From: Granulicella sibirica
GTDB taxonomy: Bacteria; Acidobacteriota; Terriglobia; Terriglobales; Acidobacteriaceae
Direction of reading: 5' to 3'
Length of the DNA: 64,000 nt
Assembly: GCF_004115155.1 (NCBI RefSeq)
Contig: NZ_RDSM01000002.1
Span: 558,001 to 622,000 of the forward strand
Shown: positions 54,800-61,403 of the stretch, piece by piece
Layout of the letters: the number at the start of each line of letters is the position of its first letter
How positions within the stretch are numbered: position 1 is the first letter of the stretch
Position numbers and translations under genes: made by a program
The notes under the pieces: generated by a model
Database searches by the model: none
Told to the model about the DNA's origin: nothing
What the model saw: only the letters and a program-made list of their open reading frames with translations

Positions 54800-56304
54800 C
54801 ACGCCCTCCCTTCCGTCGCCGCACCAAGCATCGGAGCATACGGATCGTTTACCCGTTTCGCCTCCCGCATGCGTCCGATCACCTCGGCATACGTATCCGG
54901 CGACAGCACCCGAACGAAGTTCATCATGCCCATCATGAACCCGCTCCACCCTGGCCTCAGCCCATAGTTCTCCGGCCGCTCGACCATCGCATCCATCGCC
55001 ATCCCCGGACTCTCCATGAACGCATCCTGAGGAAAGTTCGGCACGCTGTTCGCATCCGCCGCAATCTCAGGAGTCGCCCCGCCCATACTCATTCCCGGCA
55101 TCGCTTGCATCGCCTTGGCAGTCATAGCCCCATTTGAAGTCTGCATGTCGTTCGTACTCCCAAAGCCAAGCCCGCGCCCAAGGCTCGTCCCGTAGTCATC
55201 TCCCATCGGAGCACCTGGCGTCCCCTGCATCATCCCCATGCCCGACTCCATATCCACCCCTGCCGGCTGATGCCCCATCACGCTCCGCGTCATTCGCCCT
55301 ACATTCGATGACATCTGGTTCATCATGTGGTGCGGCAGATGGCAGTGCAGCATCCAGTCGCCCGGGTTCGTCGCGACAAACTCCACGTCGCGCGCCTGCG
55401 CCACGCCCACAAGCACCGTGTTGCCCGGCCACCAGCCCGCTTCGGGAATCCTCCCGCCTTCGGTCCCGGTCGTGTAGAAGGTATTCCCATGCAGGTGCAT
55501 TGGATGGTGGTCCATCCCGAGATTCACAAACCGAATCCTGACGCGATCTCCCTGCCGGACAATAAGCGGCGTCGTCGCTGGCCCCGACTTGCCATTCAGC
55601 ACGAGCCAGTTGAATTCCATGTTCATCGTGTTCGGGATCGTGCTGTTCGGCAGCACGGCGTACTCCTGCAGGTGGATCAGGAAGTCTTTGTCGCAATGCG
55701 GTTGATACGGCGTCTTCGGATGCATGATGAATCCGCCAAGCATCCCCGCCATTTCCTGCATCGCCATGTGCGAGTGGTAGAAGTACGTCCCGGTCTGGTG
55801 AATGTCGAACTCGTAGACGAACGACCCACCTGGAGGCACGAGCGACTGCGAGATCCCGGGCATGCCATCGAACGGAATCCGATCCTCGAACCCGTGCCAG
55901 TGCATTGACGTCGCCTCCGGAAGATGGTTCTCGAACAGCACGCGAACGTGATCGCCTTCTGTGACCTGTATCGTCGGCCCCGGAGATGATCCGTTGAATC
56001 CCCAAAGGTCGAGCGTCCTGCCCGGGAGAATCGTCTGCTTCACTACTTCGGCACGCAGATGGAAGACCTTCGTCCGTCCGTCCATCGTGTACTCCAGATC
56101 ACCCACATCTGGCGTAATCACCGGCAGGTAAGACCCTGACTTCACCGGACGCGCCTTCACCGCCGCATGGTTTGCAGGCTGCGAACGCATCGGCATCGAC
56201 ATGCCCGGAGACATCTGCATCTGTTGGGCCGCAAGGGTACGCGCGCCGAGAAGTCCGGCGCCAACACTGAAAGCACGCTGCAGAAAGCTGCGGCGATTGC
56301 TCAT
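54799..56304 (-). CDS. Tat-exported two-domain multicopper oxidase with a methionine-rich tail
   Basis: The 501-residue protein has a Tat signal (NRRSFLQRAFSVGAGLLGA) and a Met-rich linker (MQMSPGMSMPM). Two cupredoxin domains follow: HWH at 135-137 and HSH at 177-179 in the first, HHPMHLH at 266-272 and HCHLPHHMMNQM at 320-331 in the second. These supply type 1, 2 and 3 copper ligands. The last 150 residues are rich in Met and Gly, probably binding Cu(I). It likely oxidises cuprous ion in the periplasm, in the CopA/CueO role. CAGGAG precedes the ATG. Confidence 0.92.
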   Translation of the reverse strand: MSNRRSFLQRAFSVGAGLLGARTLAAQQMQMSPGMSMPMRSQPANHAAVKARPVKSGSYLPVITPDVGDLEYTMDGRTKVFHLRAEVVKQTILPGRTLDLWGFNGSSPGPTIQVTEGDHVRVLFENHLPEATSMHWHGFEDRIPFDGMPGISQSLVPPGGSFVYEFDIHQTGTYFYHSHMAMQEMAGMLGGFIMHPKTPYQPHCDKDFLIHLQEYAVLPNSTIPNTMNMEFNWLVLNGKSGPATTPLIVRQGDRVRIRFVNLGMDHHPMHLHGNTFYTTGTEGGRIPEAGWWPGNTVLVGVAQARDVEFVATNPGDWMLHCHLPHHMMNQMSSNVGRMTRSVMGHQPAGVDMESGMGMMQGTPGAPMGDDYGTSLGRGLGFGSTNDMQTSNGAMTAKAMQAMPGMSMGGATPEIAADANSVPNFPQDAFMESPGMAMDAMVERPENYGLRPGWSGFMMGMMNFVRVLSPDTYAEVIGRMREAKRVNDPYAPMLGAATEGRA

Positions 56305-56391
56305 GGAACACTCCTGAATCGATCTGGTCTGGGAAGGAAGTACGCACGCACGAAGGCGTCGCGATCAGACAGAGGCGAAAGGGGGAGGAAG

Positions 56392-56796
56392 CTAGACGCG
56401 GAGCGAGTCGGTCAGCGGAGGATGTCCCGCTCGAACAGGCGGTGAGCCCGAAGCCCAGACCGCAGGCGGTCCATTTGAAGGTTCAGCGACGCGAACTTCG
56501 TCCGGTAAAACGACGACGGGAAGCGAGATGTTATCGAATCGAACGTGAGCCAGGCCGTGATGATCTTCGACCAGCGCATCGAGCGTATCCACCGGACATA
56601 TGTGCCGCTTGCACGGAGCCGCAACGTGCGTCTGTGTTCCGGAATCCGCCATCACCATTCCATGGCAGGAAGCCGAATTCATCGGCTTGGCTCCCGCAGG
56701 CGAGAGGCAACGAACCCCGCACAACGCCGCTGCTCCCTGCGCGAAGAGCAGGGCGAGGAACAGCATCGAGGCAAGAATCCGTCGGGTCATCCGCAT
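56392..56796 (-). CDS. small secreted Cys/His/Met-containing protein at the head of the copper operon
   Basis: The 134-residue protein has a signal peptide (about 1-24) and then CGVRC, SCHGMVM and CKRHICP, giving several cysteine, histidine and methionine ligands in the first half. The C-terminal half is Pro/Val-rich without ligands. It precedes the copper oxidase and TolC-like genes on the same strand, so a periplasmic copper-binding role is inferred. No family recognised. It is divergent from the Fur-like gene across fewer than 70 bases. Confidence 0.7.
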   Translation of the reverse strand: MRMTRRILASMLFLALLFAQGAAALCGVRCLSPAGAKPMNSASCHGMVMADSGTQTHVAAPCKRHICPVDTLDALVEDHHGLAHVRFDNISLPVVVLPDEVRVAEPSNGPPAVWASGSPPVRAGHPPLTDSLRV

Positions 56797-56862
56797 TCAG
56801 TATGCTTCATGCGGTTGCCGGCAGGGAAGCGTCCGGCGTGAATCCCGTCTAAAATGAGAGGA

Positions 56863-57249
56863 ATGCCTGCCCCTGTCCAGACTCGCAACACGCGCCAGAA
56901 AGATGCGATCCGGGCGGCATTTCTCGAAGCGAATCGGCCGCTCTCGCCGGACGAGGCCCTCAACCTCGCGCAGAAGCAGGTCGACGGCGTCAGCATCGCC
57001 ACCATCTACCGCAACATCGGCAGCCTGGTCGAAGAGAAGTGGCTCACCGAGGTCCCGGTCCCGGGCGGTGCGAGCCGTTACGAGGTCGCCGGCAAGGGCC
57101 ATCACCACCACTTCCAGTGCAATACCTGCGGCACGGTCCACGAACTCGAAGGGTGCGAACTCGTCATGAAGCCCAAGCTCCCGCGCGGCTTCAAGTACGC
57201 CAGCCACGAATACTTCGTCTACGGTCTCTGCGCCGACTGCGTGAAGTGA
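56863..57249 (+). CDS. Fur-family metalloregulator
   Basis: The 128-residue protein has the Fur winged helix (TRQKDAIRAAFLEANRPLSPDEAL, SIATIYRNIGSLVEEKWL), the HHHH run at 80-83, structural zinc cysteines C86/C89 and C123/C126, and SHEYFVYG. The residues do not decide between Fur, Zur and PerR. ATG 56863 is chosen because a -10-like TAAAAT (56850-56855) overlaps the earlier in-frame ATG 56854. A few bases separate the -10 from this ATG, so the message would be almost leaderless. It is divergent from the copper operon. Confidence 0.9.
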   Translation: MPAPVQTRNTRQKDAIRAAFLEANRPLSPDEALNLAQKQVDGVSIATIYRNIGSLVEEKWLTEVPVPGGASRYEVAGKGHHHHFQCNTCGTVHELEGCELVMKPKLPRGFKYASHEYFVYGLCADCVK

Positions 57250-57317
57250 TTTCCGGTCAAGTGCCCGTTCCTGACCGGGTACCCCCCCCCTCCCATTGCC
57301 TTGGTGTAAGTTCTTTC

Positions 57318-57357
57318 TTTACAGTAGTTTGCGGCGGATTACCTGCTGTAAACTACT
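57318..57357. promoter_or_regulatory. nested inverted repeats, candidate repressor operator
   Basis: TTTACAG (57318) pairs with CTGTAAA (57346), and AGTAGTTT (57323) pairs with AAACTACT (57350). The two 12-13-base boxes therefore carry the same two half-sites in overlapping form. The TTTACAG/CTGTAAA and AGTAGTTT/AAACTACT halves recall BlaI/CopY-type operators, but this is only a resemblance. Confidence 0.4.
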
Positions 57358-57636
57358 CAAAACAAAAGACTTGCAGCTAAATATTAGGCAGCATTGGACT
57401 TACACGAAGATGGATGGTGTCGGGCTGGTGGTGTCTTCGAGGCATCGAATCCGCTCCGCTATTTATCCACCCAAGAACATTGTTTCATACCGACCGAAAC
57501 TCATCGGCAAGTTTATCTCCTATTTTGAGTGAGTTAGGGGAAACGGGGCTTGACAAGCGAATTTGCCCGTGTTTTCCGTGAAAGAATCTTCAAGTCGTTG
57601 CATACATGTCGGTTACAAAGGGGTCAGGGAAGGCGT

Positions 57637-57642
57637 TAGAAT
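57637..57642 (+). promoter_or_regulatory. -10-like element abutting the SnoaL-like gene
   Basis: TAGAAT ends ten bases before ATG 57653, leaving no room for a normal leader. Confidence 0.35.
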
Positions 57643-57652
57643 CGCTCCACCT

Positions 57653-58057
57653 ATGGGAACCGCCGTCGGCAACACGATCAACAGCCCGGAGGTCGCGGCG
57701 ATCCGCCGCCTGCTCGAAGGCTGGGCCGAGCGAACCCGCACCGGTCAGCTCGAGCACATTCTCGACGATCACGCGGAGGACGCCCTGATCTACGACATGC
57801 TTCCTCCGTTGAAGTACGAGGGGACGGAAGCCTATCGGCGAAGCTGGGGCGACTGGCACCCCGACACACCAGACGAGGGCCGGTTTGAACTCCAGGACCT
57901 TTCCGTTATCGCCGGAGAGGACGAAGCTTTGGCCCAAGGCTCGATCCAATGCGGCGGACCCCTGGCTCTCGACGGACCTTCTCCGAAATTCCGCTTGGAA
58001 GAAGATCAATGGCATTTGGAGGATCCAGCAAGAGCGTATCTCAAAGGCGATGGCTAA
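57653..58057 (+). CDS. SnoaL/ketosteroid-isomerase-like (NTF2 fold) protein, possibly altered at its C-terminus
   Basis: The 134-residue protein opens with the NTF2-like pattern (SPEVAAIRRLLEGWAERTR, LEHILDDHAEDALIYDMLPP, YEGTEAYRRSW). The final strands, which normally end with a catalytic-pocket THQHxS-like motif, instead read DQWHLEDPARAYLKGDG after a short GGPLALDGPS. A small internal deletion or divergence is inferred. The frame extends upstream, but ATG 57653 begins the domain. Family members are hydrolases or isomerases or unknown stress proteins. Confidence 0.65.
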   Translation: MGTAVGNTINSPEVAAIRRLLEGWAERTRTGQLEHILDDHAEDALIYDMLPPLKYEGTEAYRRSWGDWHPDTPDEGRFELQDLSVIAGEDEALAQGSIQCGGPLALDGPSPKFRLEEDQWHLEDPARAYLKGDG

Positions 58058-58112
58058 CTGACCATCTTAGCGGTTCAGAGAGTCGCGATCCGGAGGCGCG
58101 CGCTAGGCTCGC

Positions 58113-58673
58113 TCACGGGCTAACTTGCCGAGTCGTTGATTTATCGTCAAGCAAAGCCGCATAGCCAAAGGTTATCTGCACTAAGCTCAAGAGTGCCACA
58201 TAAGACCAGAAGACCTTGCCTCGATTACCTTCTAAGGAAGATCGCGTGTAGGCGTGTTCAAGATCGGCGTCACGAGAACCAGAGTGCTCAATGAGGTTTT
58301 GATCGTCCATCGAAGAGTAGGGTTCGACCAATCTAGGATTGCGAACAGAGCCTTTGATTACGAAGGTGGTTCCGTCTGATAGGGGTACTATGTATGTTTG
58401 CTCTAGATGTAAATATAGCAAACAGGATCCTACCAGTAAGACGAATGCTAATTGGACTACAAAACCCTGACATGTCGCCCGAGGCATAGCATACGGTATC
58501 AGTACGGACACTGCTATAACGATCATGGCTATGGAAGTCCAGGATGTGGAGGCATCCCCCATCGGGGGCATCCACAGCGCGGATTTATGCTGAAAAAAAC
58601 GCGCGACGAGGGGAAGACCAAACACCGCACACTGAAGAATGCGAACCAAACCCAGGAATTTAGTGATCGGCAT
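58113..58673 (-). CDS. four-helix membrane protein of unknown function
   Basis: The 186-residue protein has three hydrophobic helices in its first 90 residues, a soluble loop of about 65 residues (SDGTTFVIKGSVRNPRLVEPY, then HAYTRSSLEGNRG) and a last helix (about 152-172). Base composition is lower in G+C than the neighbours. Its start overlaps the end of the next upstream gene (58660-59841) by 14 bases, so the two are a coupled pair. Nothing recognisable. It might be a membrane partner of the secreted protein. Confidence 0.65.
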   Translation of the reverse strand: MPITKFLGLVRILQCAVFGLPLVARFFQHKSALWMPPMGDASTSWTSIAMIVIAVSVLIPYAMPRATCQGFVVQLAFVLLVGSCLLYLHLEQTYIVPLSDGTTFVIKGSVRNPRLVEPYSSMDDQNLIEHSGSRDADLEHAYTRSSLEGNRGKVFWSYVALLSLVQITFGYAALLDDKSTTRQVSP

Positions 58674-59841
58674 GATATTTGCAGCCTAACTTCTCTTCCC
58701 GCAAAGGGATAGGATTCTGCAACCATGGGTTTAGGTCCAAAAGTTTCGAACAACCTGACCAAGAAACTCGAAATGTCCATCTCAATTTTGGAAGCGGTTG
58801 GTTCTCGAGATTAGAAACCCCAGCCCACTTGACTTCCTTTTCGCCTAGCCGTGATAGATAAACCTCTGCACCCGCAGGTTCTGTCGTAAGGGACCATGTA
58901 AAGGTTGTGCTGCCGTCCTTAGAGATTTCTAGAAAACCCTTCACCATGTCTTCTAAGACCGGGACGAATTCGTCGAACGCTTTCTGTAAAGTGCTATCAA
59001 GCTCCTCCTTCGTAGGCGCAACTGTGACAGACTGTGAAGCCTGCGGACGAGATAGCTGTAATGTGGACGCGCGGATCAGCCGCGGTAACGTCCCATTTTC
59101 TCTAACAGATGCCCGGCGAGAGCTTAGCCTCTGAAGAATCGCGTCGAGCCTTCGATCGAAGTCTTCGAACATGGGAGGAATCTGGCCGCTTGGCAGTTGC
59201 TTCACACTCTCCGGACGGTCCGCAATCCGGCTGCGAGTCAGGTCGACGGTAGACTTAGCCAAGCGGATCTGCCCACTCAGATATGCTCGATTCAGGTAAG
59301 TATCTCTGCCCACAGTTTTGAACTTGACTCCAATTTCTTTTAAAATCGCGTCCGATCTTATTGAGGCATCAAAAAACGAGTTTCGAAGATCAAGGGATAA
59401 GGTCGCATCACCTTGGACCTGAGGAAGAATCCTCGGGGGTGGCGGCGGAATTGGATCGGCGTCGACAACCGTAATAATAGGGAAGCGCACTCCTGTAACC
59501 GTCTGCCGTAAGTCACCGTTTTCGAGCACGAATGAATCCTCGTCCGCCCGGTACTCTCCACTCGAAGTGCTTTGGGTAGTCTGACAGGATAGTCTTACAA
59601 CGATCTGATCCGGGGCCGAGGACACGTCGCACTGGAAGCTGGCTCCGCTACCCGACCGGAAAAATACGCTGGCCCTGAAGCCCTGAGGAGAGGGGCTCTT
59701 CAAAGAAAAAGGAATGCCAAACTCACTTCCTGCTTTGATTGTTGCCTCGGAAATTGGCACCGCAGCCTTCGCTTGCGCGTCGCCCGCAAGAGGAAAAAGG
59801 CATCCAGCCACTACAGGGATTGCGATCTGCCAAACCTTCAT
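58660..59841 (-). CDS. secreted protein of unknown function, first gene of a two-gene cassette
   Basis: The 393-residue protein has a signal peptide (to about AQA at 24). It has a beta-rich N-terminal part with two cysteines (FQCDVSS, VRLSCQTT), a PIPPPPPRI proline linker near 135, a charged helical middle (about 190-315) and a C-terminal beta segment with FTWSLTTEPAGAEVYLSRLG, reminiscent of a PEGA domain. A 20-bp palindrome sits nine bases before the start. G+C is lower than average. Function unknown. Confidence 0.7.
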   Translation of the reverse strand: MKVWQIAIPVVAGCLFPLAGDAQAKAAVPISEATIKAGSEFGIPFSLKSPSPQGFRASVFFRSGSGASFQCDVSSAPDQIVVRLSCQTTQSTSSGEYRADEDSFVLENGDLRQTVTGVRFPIITVVDADPIPPPPPRILPQVQGDATLSLDLRNSFFDASIRSDAILKEIGVKFKTVGRDTYLNRAYLSGQIRLAKSTVDLTRSRIADRPESVKQLPSGQIPPMFEDFDRRLDAILQRLSSRRASVRENGTLPRLIRASTLQLSRPQASQSVTVAPTKEELDSTLQKAFDEFVPVLEDMVKGFLEISKDGSTTFTWSLTTEPAGAEVYLSRLGEKEVKWAGVSNLENQPLPKLRWTFRVSWSGCSKLLDLNPWLQNPIPLREEKLGCKYHADH

Positions 59842-59849
59842 AGGATCAC

Positions 59850-59869
59850 TGTAGACTTAAATGTCTGCA
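59850..59869. promoter_or_regulatory. 20-bp imperfect palindrome next to the cassette start codon
   Basis: TGTAGAC and GTCTGCA flank a 6-base centre (TTAAAT), with one mismatch between the arms. It lies nine bases from the start codon on the minus strand, well placed for a repressor operator. Confidence 0.45.
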
Positions 59870-59902
59870 CTCTGCATCGAATGATAGATTATGGCAATCC
59901 AC

Positions 59903-59954
59903 AAACTAAAAGCCCGCCTGCAGTCCTCGAACCGAGGTATCTGAAAACGGGCTT
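59903..59954 (-). terminator. nested-hairpin terminator after rpmB-rpmG
   Basis: On the minus strand, AAGCCCG and CGGGCTT form an outer stem around a second hairpin (CCTCG/CGAGG), followed by TTAGTTTG. It lies 25 bases after the rpmG stop. Confidence 0.6.
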
Positions 59955-59978
59955 CTTGGGAACTCGAAGAGCTAAGAA

Positions 59979-60131
59979 CTATGCCTTGGCTTCGCGGTAG
60001 GGCACGTGCTTGCGGATCTTAGGGTCGTACTTGCTGAGCTCGAGCTTGCCGCTCTTGAGCTTGGGGTTCTTGGTGGTGGTGTAGAAGTGGCCGGTGCCGG
60101 CAGTGGAGACGAGCTTGATGATGGTCCGCAT
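59979..60131 (-). CDS. rpmG: 50S ribosomal protein L33, cysteine-free form
   Basis: The 50-residue protein reads [20 protein letters not shown] and continues with [16 protein letters not shown], a clear L33. It has no zinc-binding cysteines, so it is the C-minus form, as in E. coli. It starts two bases after rpmB. Confidence 0.95.
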   Translation of the reverse strand: MRTIIKLVSTAGTGHFYTTTKNPKLKSGKLELSKYDPKIRKHVPYREAKA

Positions 60132-60133
60132 AG

Positions 60134-60364
60134 TTAGGCCGCCTTTGCTTTCGACTTGAGCATCGCTGCTTCGAAGCCGAGCTTGGTGATGTTACGCAGT
60201 CCGGCCATGCTGACGCGCATGCGGATGAAGCGCTTTTCGGAGGGTACCCAAATGCGCTTCCACTGCAGGTTCGGCTCCCAGCGGCGCCGCGACTTGTTAT
60301 TCGCGTGCGAACGCTTGTTACCACTCATCGGGCGCTTGCCCGTTACTAGACATACCTTGGCCAT
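60134..60364 (-). CDS. rpmB: 50S ribosomal protein L28
   Basis: The 76-residue protein has the L28 signature ([20 protein letters not shown], then [16 protein letters not shown] and [14 protein letters not shown]). It has one cysteine and no CxxC zinc pair. It is co-transcribed with rpmG. Confidence 0.96.
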   Translation of the reverse strand: MAKVCLVTGKRPMSGNKRSHANNKSRRRWEPNLQWKRIWVPSEKRFIRMRVSMAGLRNITKLGFEAAMLKSKAKAA

Positions 60365-60416
60365 AACTATCCTCTAACCCGGGAAACCCCAGAACTCTTA
60401 GATCATATAGTAAAAC

Positions 60417-60443
60417 GTGCCGTTTTTCCACCCCAAACGGCAC
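60417..60443 (-). terminator. hairpin terminator after the ZIP transporter gene
   Basis: GTGCCGTTT and AAACGGCAC form a 9-bp perfect stem with a 9-base loop; on the minus strand GTTTTACT follows. Confidence 0.65.
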
Positions 60444-60465
60444 AAAAACACACAAACGAATGCGC

Positions 60466-61260
60466 CTAGCCGAGCGTTCCGACCAGAACGACCAACCCGA
60501 TTCCCGCGCACAGGCAGCCCAACTGCAGCAGCACACGCGGGAGTTTGCACTCCGATTGTAGCTCGGGAAGCAGGTTAACCGTGGCGATATAGAGAAAACT
60601 CCCCGCGCTTACCGGCAAAAGCCACCCGACGTACCGTGCCGAATACCCCCCGGCAAAAAGTACAAGCGCTACCCCCACAAGGGAAGGTATCCCGGCAATA
60701 GCTGCCAGCCGCAGCGCCCTCCGGAAGGGCAGCCCCATGTGCACAAGGACCGCGAAGTCTCCCATCCGGTGGGGAATCTCGTGCAGCGCAATGGCCACGG
60801 CCGTCACCCAGCCGATGCGCGTGCTCGTGAGAAACGCCACCGCAACCGCAGCCCCATCGACAAAGCTGTGCAACATGCTCGCGAGGATCAGGTTCATCGG
60901 ACGTGTGCTGTGCGGCCCGTGATGGTGATGCCCCTGCGTCTGCTGGTTGTGCGCACAGGGATCGCCCACCTCGGGTTCCGCGTCATTCCCGGTAATCACA
61001 AAGAAGATGCGCTCGGTGGCAAACAACGCGACCATCGACCCGCCAAGCAGACCCCAGACCAGCCGCCCGTTCCCAAGCTGTTCCACCGCCTCCGGCATCA
61101 GGTGCAGCAGAGCGGTCGCGATCAGCACACCGACCGCGAGGCTGACGATGTAGGGAAGCTGCCGCTTCAATGCGTCCTCGCGCCGCCGCAGACCCCAGGC
61201 GGCCCCGGTCGCTGCGAACTGCACCCCGGCGATCGCCAGAATGGCACTCAAGATTGGCAT
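60466..61260 (-). CDS. ZIP-family divalent metal transporter
   Basis: The 264-residue protein has eight hydrophobic helices, a His-rich cytoplasmic loop (HNQQTQGHHHHGPH at about 109-122) and the two metal-site helices, SMLHSFVDGAAVAVAF and ALHEIPHRMGDFAVL. These match the ZIP family, which imports zinc or related ions. GAGGA precedes ATG 61260. It is divergent from a TonB receptor, with a Zur-like palindrome between them. Confidence 0.9.
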   Translation of the reverse strand: MPILSAILAIAGVQFAATGAAWGLRRREDALKRQLPYIVSLAVGVLIATALLHLMPEAVEQLGNGRLVWGLLGGSMVALFATERIFFVITGNDAEPEVGDPCAHNQQTQGHHHHGPHSTRPMNLILASMLHSFVDGAAVAVAFLTSTRIGWVTAVAIALHEIPHRMGDFAVLVHMGLPFRRALRLAAIAGIPSLVGVALVLFAGGYSARYVGWLLPVSAGSFLYIATVNLLPELQSECKLPRVLLQLGCLCAGIGLVVLVGTLG

Positions 61261-61323
61261 GTTGCTTCCTCGTCCCGAAGGAGGCGGCAAGACGGGCAGC
61301 AAGCAGCGTCGAACATTCCCTCG

Positions 61324-61345
61324 TAATGAGTATGGTATCGCATTA
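61324..61345. promoter_or_regulatory. Zur/Fur-like palindrome between the ZIP and TonB receptor genes
   Basis: A 22-bp imperfect palindrome with perfect outer arms TAATG and CATTA and AT-rich steps inside. It lies 64 bases from the ZIP start and 59 bases from the receptor start, suited to repressing both. The form resembles Zur boxes of the AATG...CATT type. Confidence 0.45.
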
Positions 61346-61370
61346 GCCTGTCTCGCTCCCGCCTGCCCGA

Positions 61371-61376
61371 TAGAAT
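61371..61376 (+). promoter_or_regulatory. -10-like element of the TonB receptor gene
   Basis: TAGAAT lies 28 bases before the receptor ATG. The Zur-like palindrome (61324-61345) covers the place where a -35 element would be. Confidence 0.4.
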
Positions 61377-61403
61377 GAACCCAGTTCAGGAGCGCCCAGC
61401 CTC

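Larger units (their letters stand above)
57250..57652. other. 403-base intergenic region, AT-richer than its surroundings
   Basis: No convincing gene. The region contains a run of nine C at about 57280-57290, an overlapping set of inverted repeats at 57318-57357 and a -10-like TAGAAT just before the SnoaL-like gene. A 78-residue open frame at 57296-57532 has no recognisable features. Confidence 0.5.

Noticed and set aside
57281..57290. Poly-C tract as a phase-variation switch
   Set aside because: It is outside any coding frame and far from a promoter, so a switching role is not supported.
57296..57532. 78-codon open frame in the AT-rich gap after the Fur-family gene
   Set aside because: No ribosome-binding site, no recognisable motif, and it overlaps the nested inverted repeats.
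59921..59941. T-loop-like GGTTCGAGG on the minus strand, suggestive of a tRNA 3' half or attachment site
   Set aside because: The hairpin has only a 3-base loop, no cloverleaf can be completed, and it fits inside a terminator for rpmB-rpmG.
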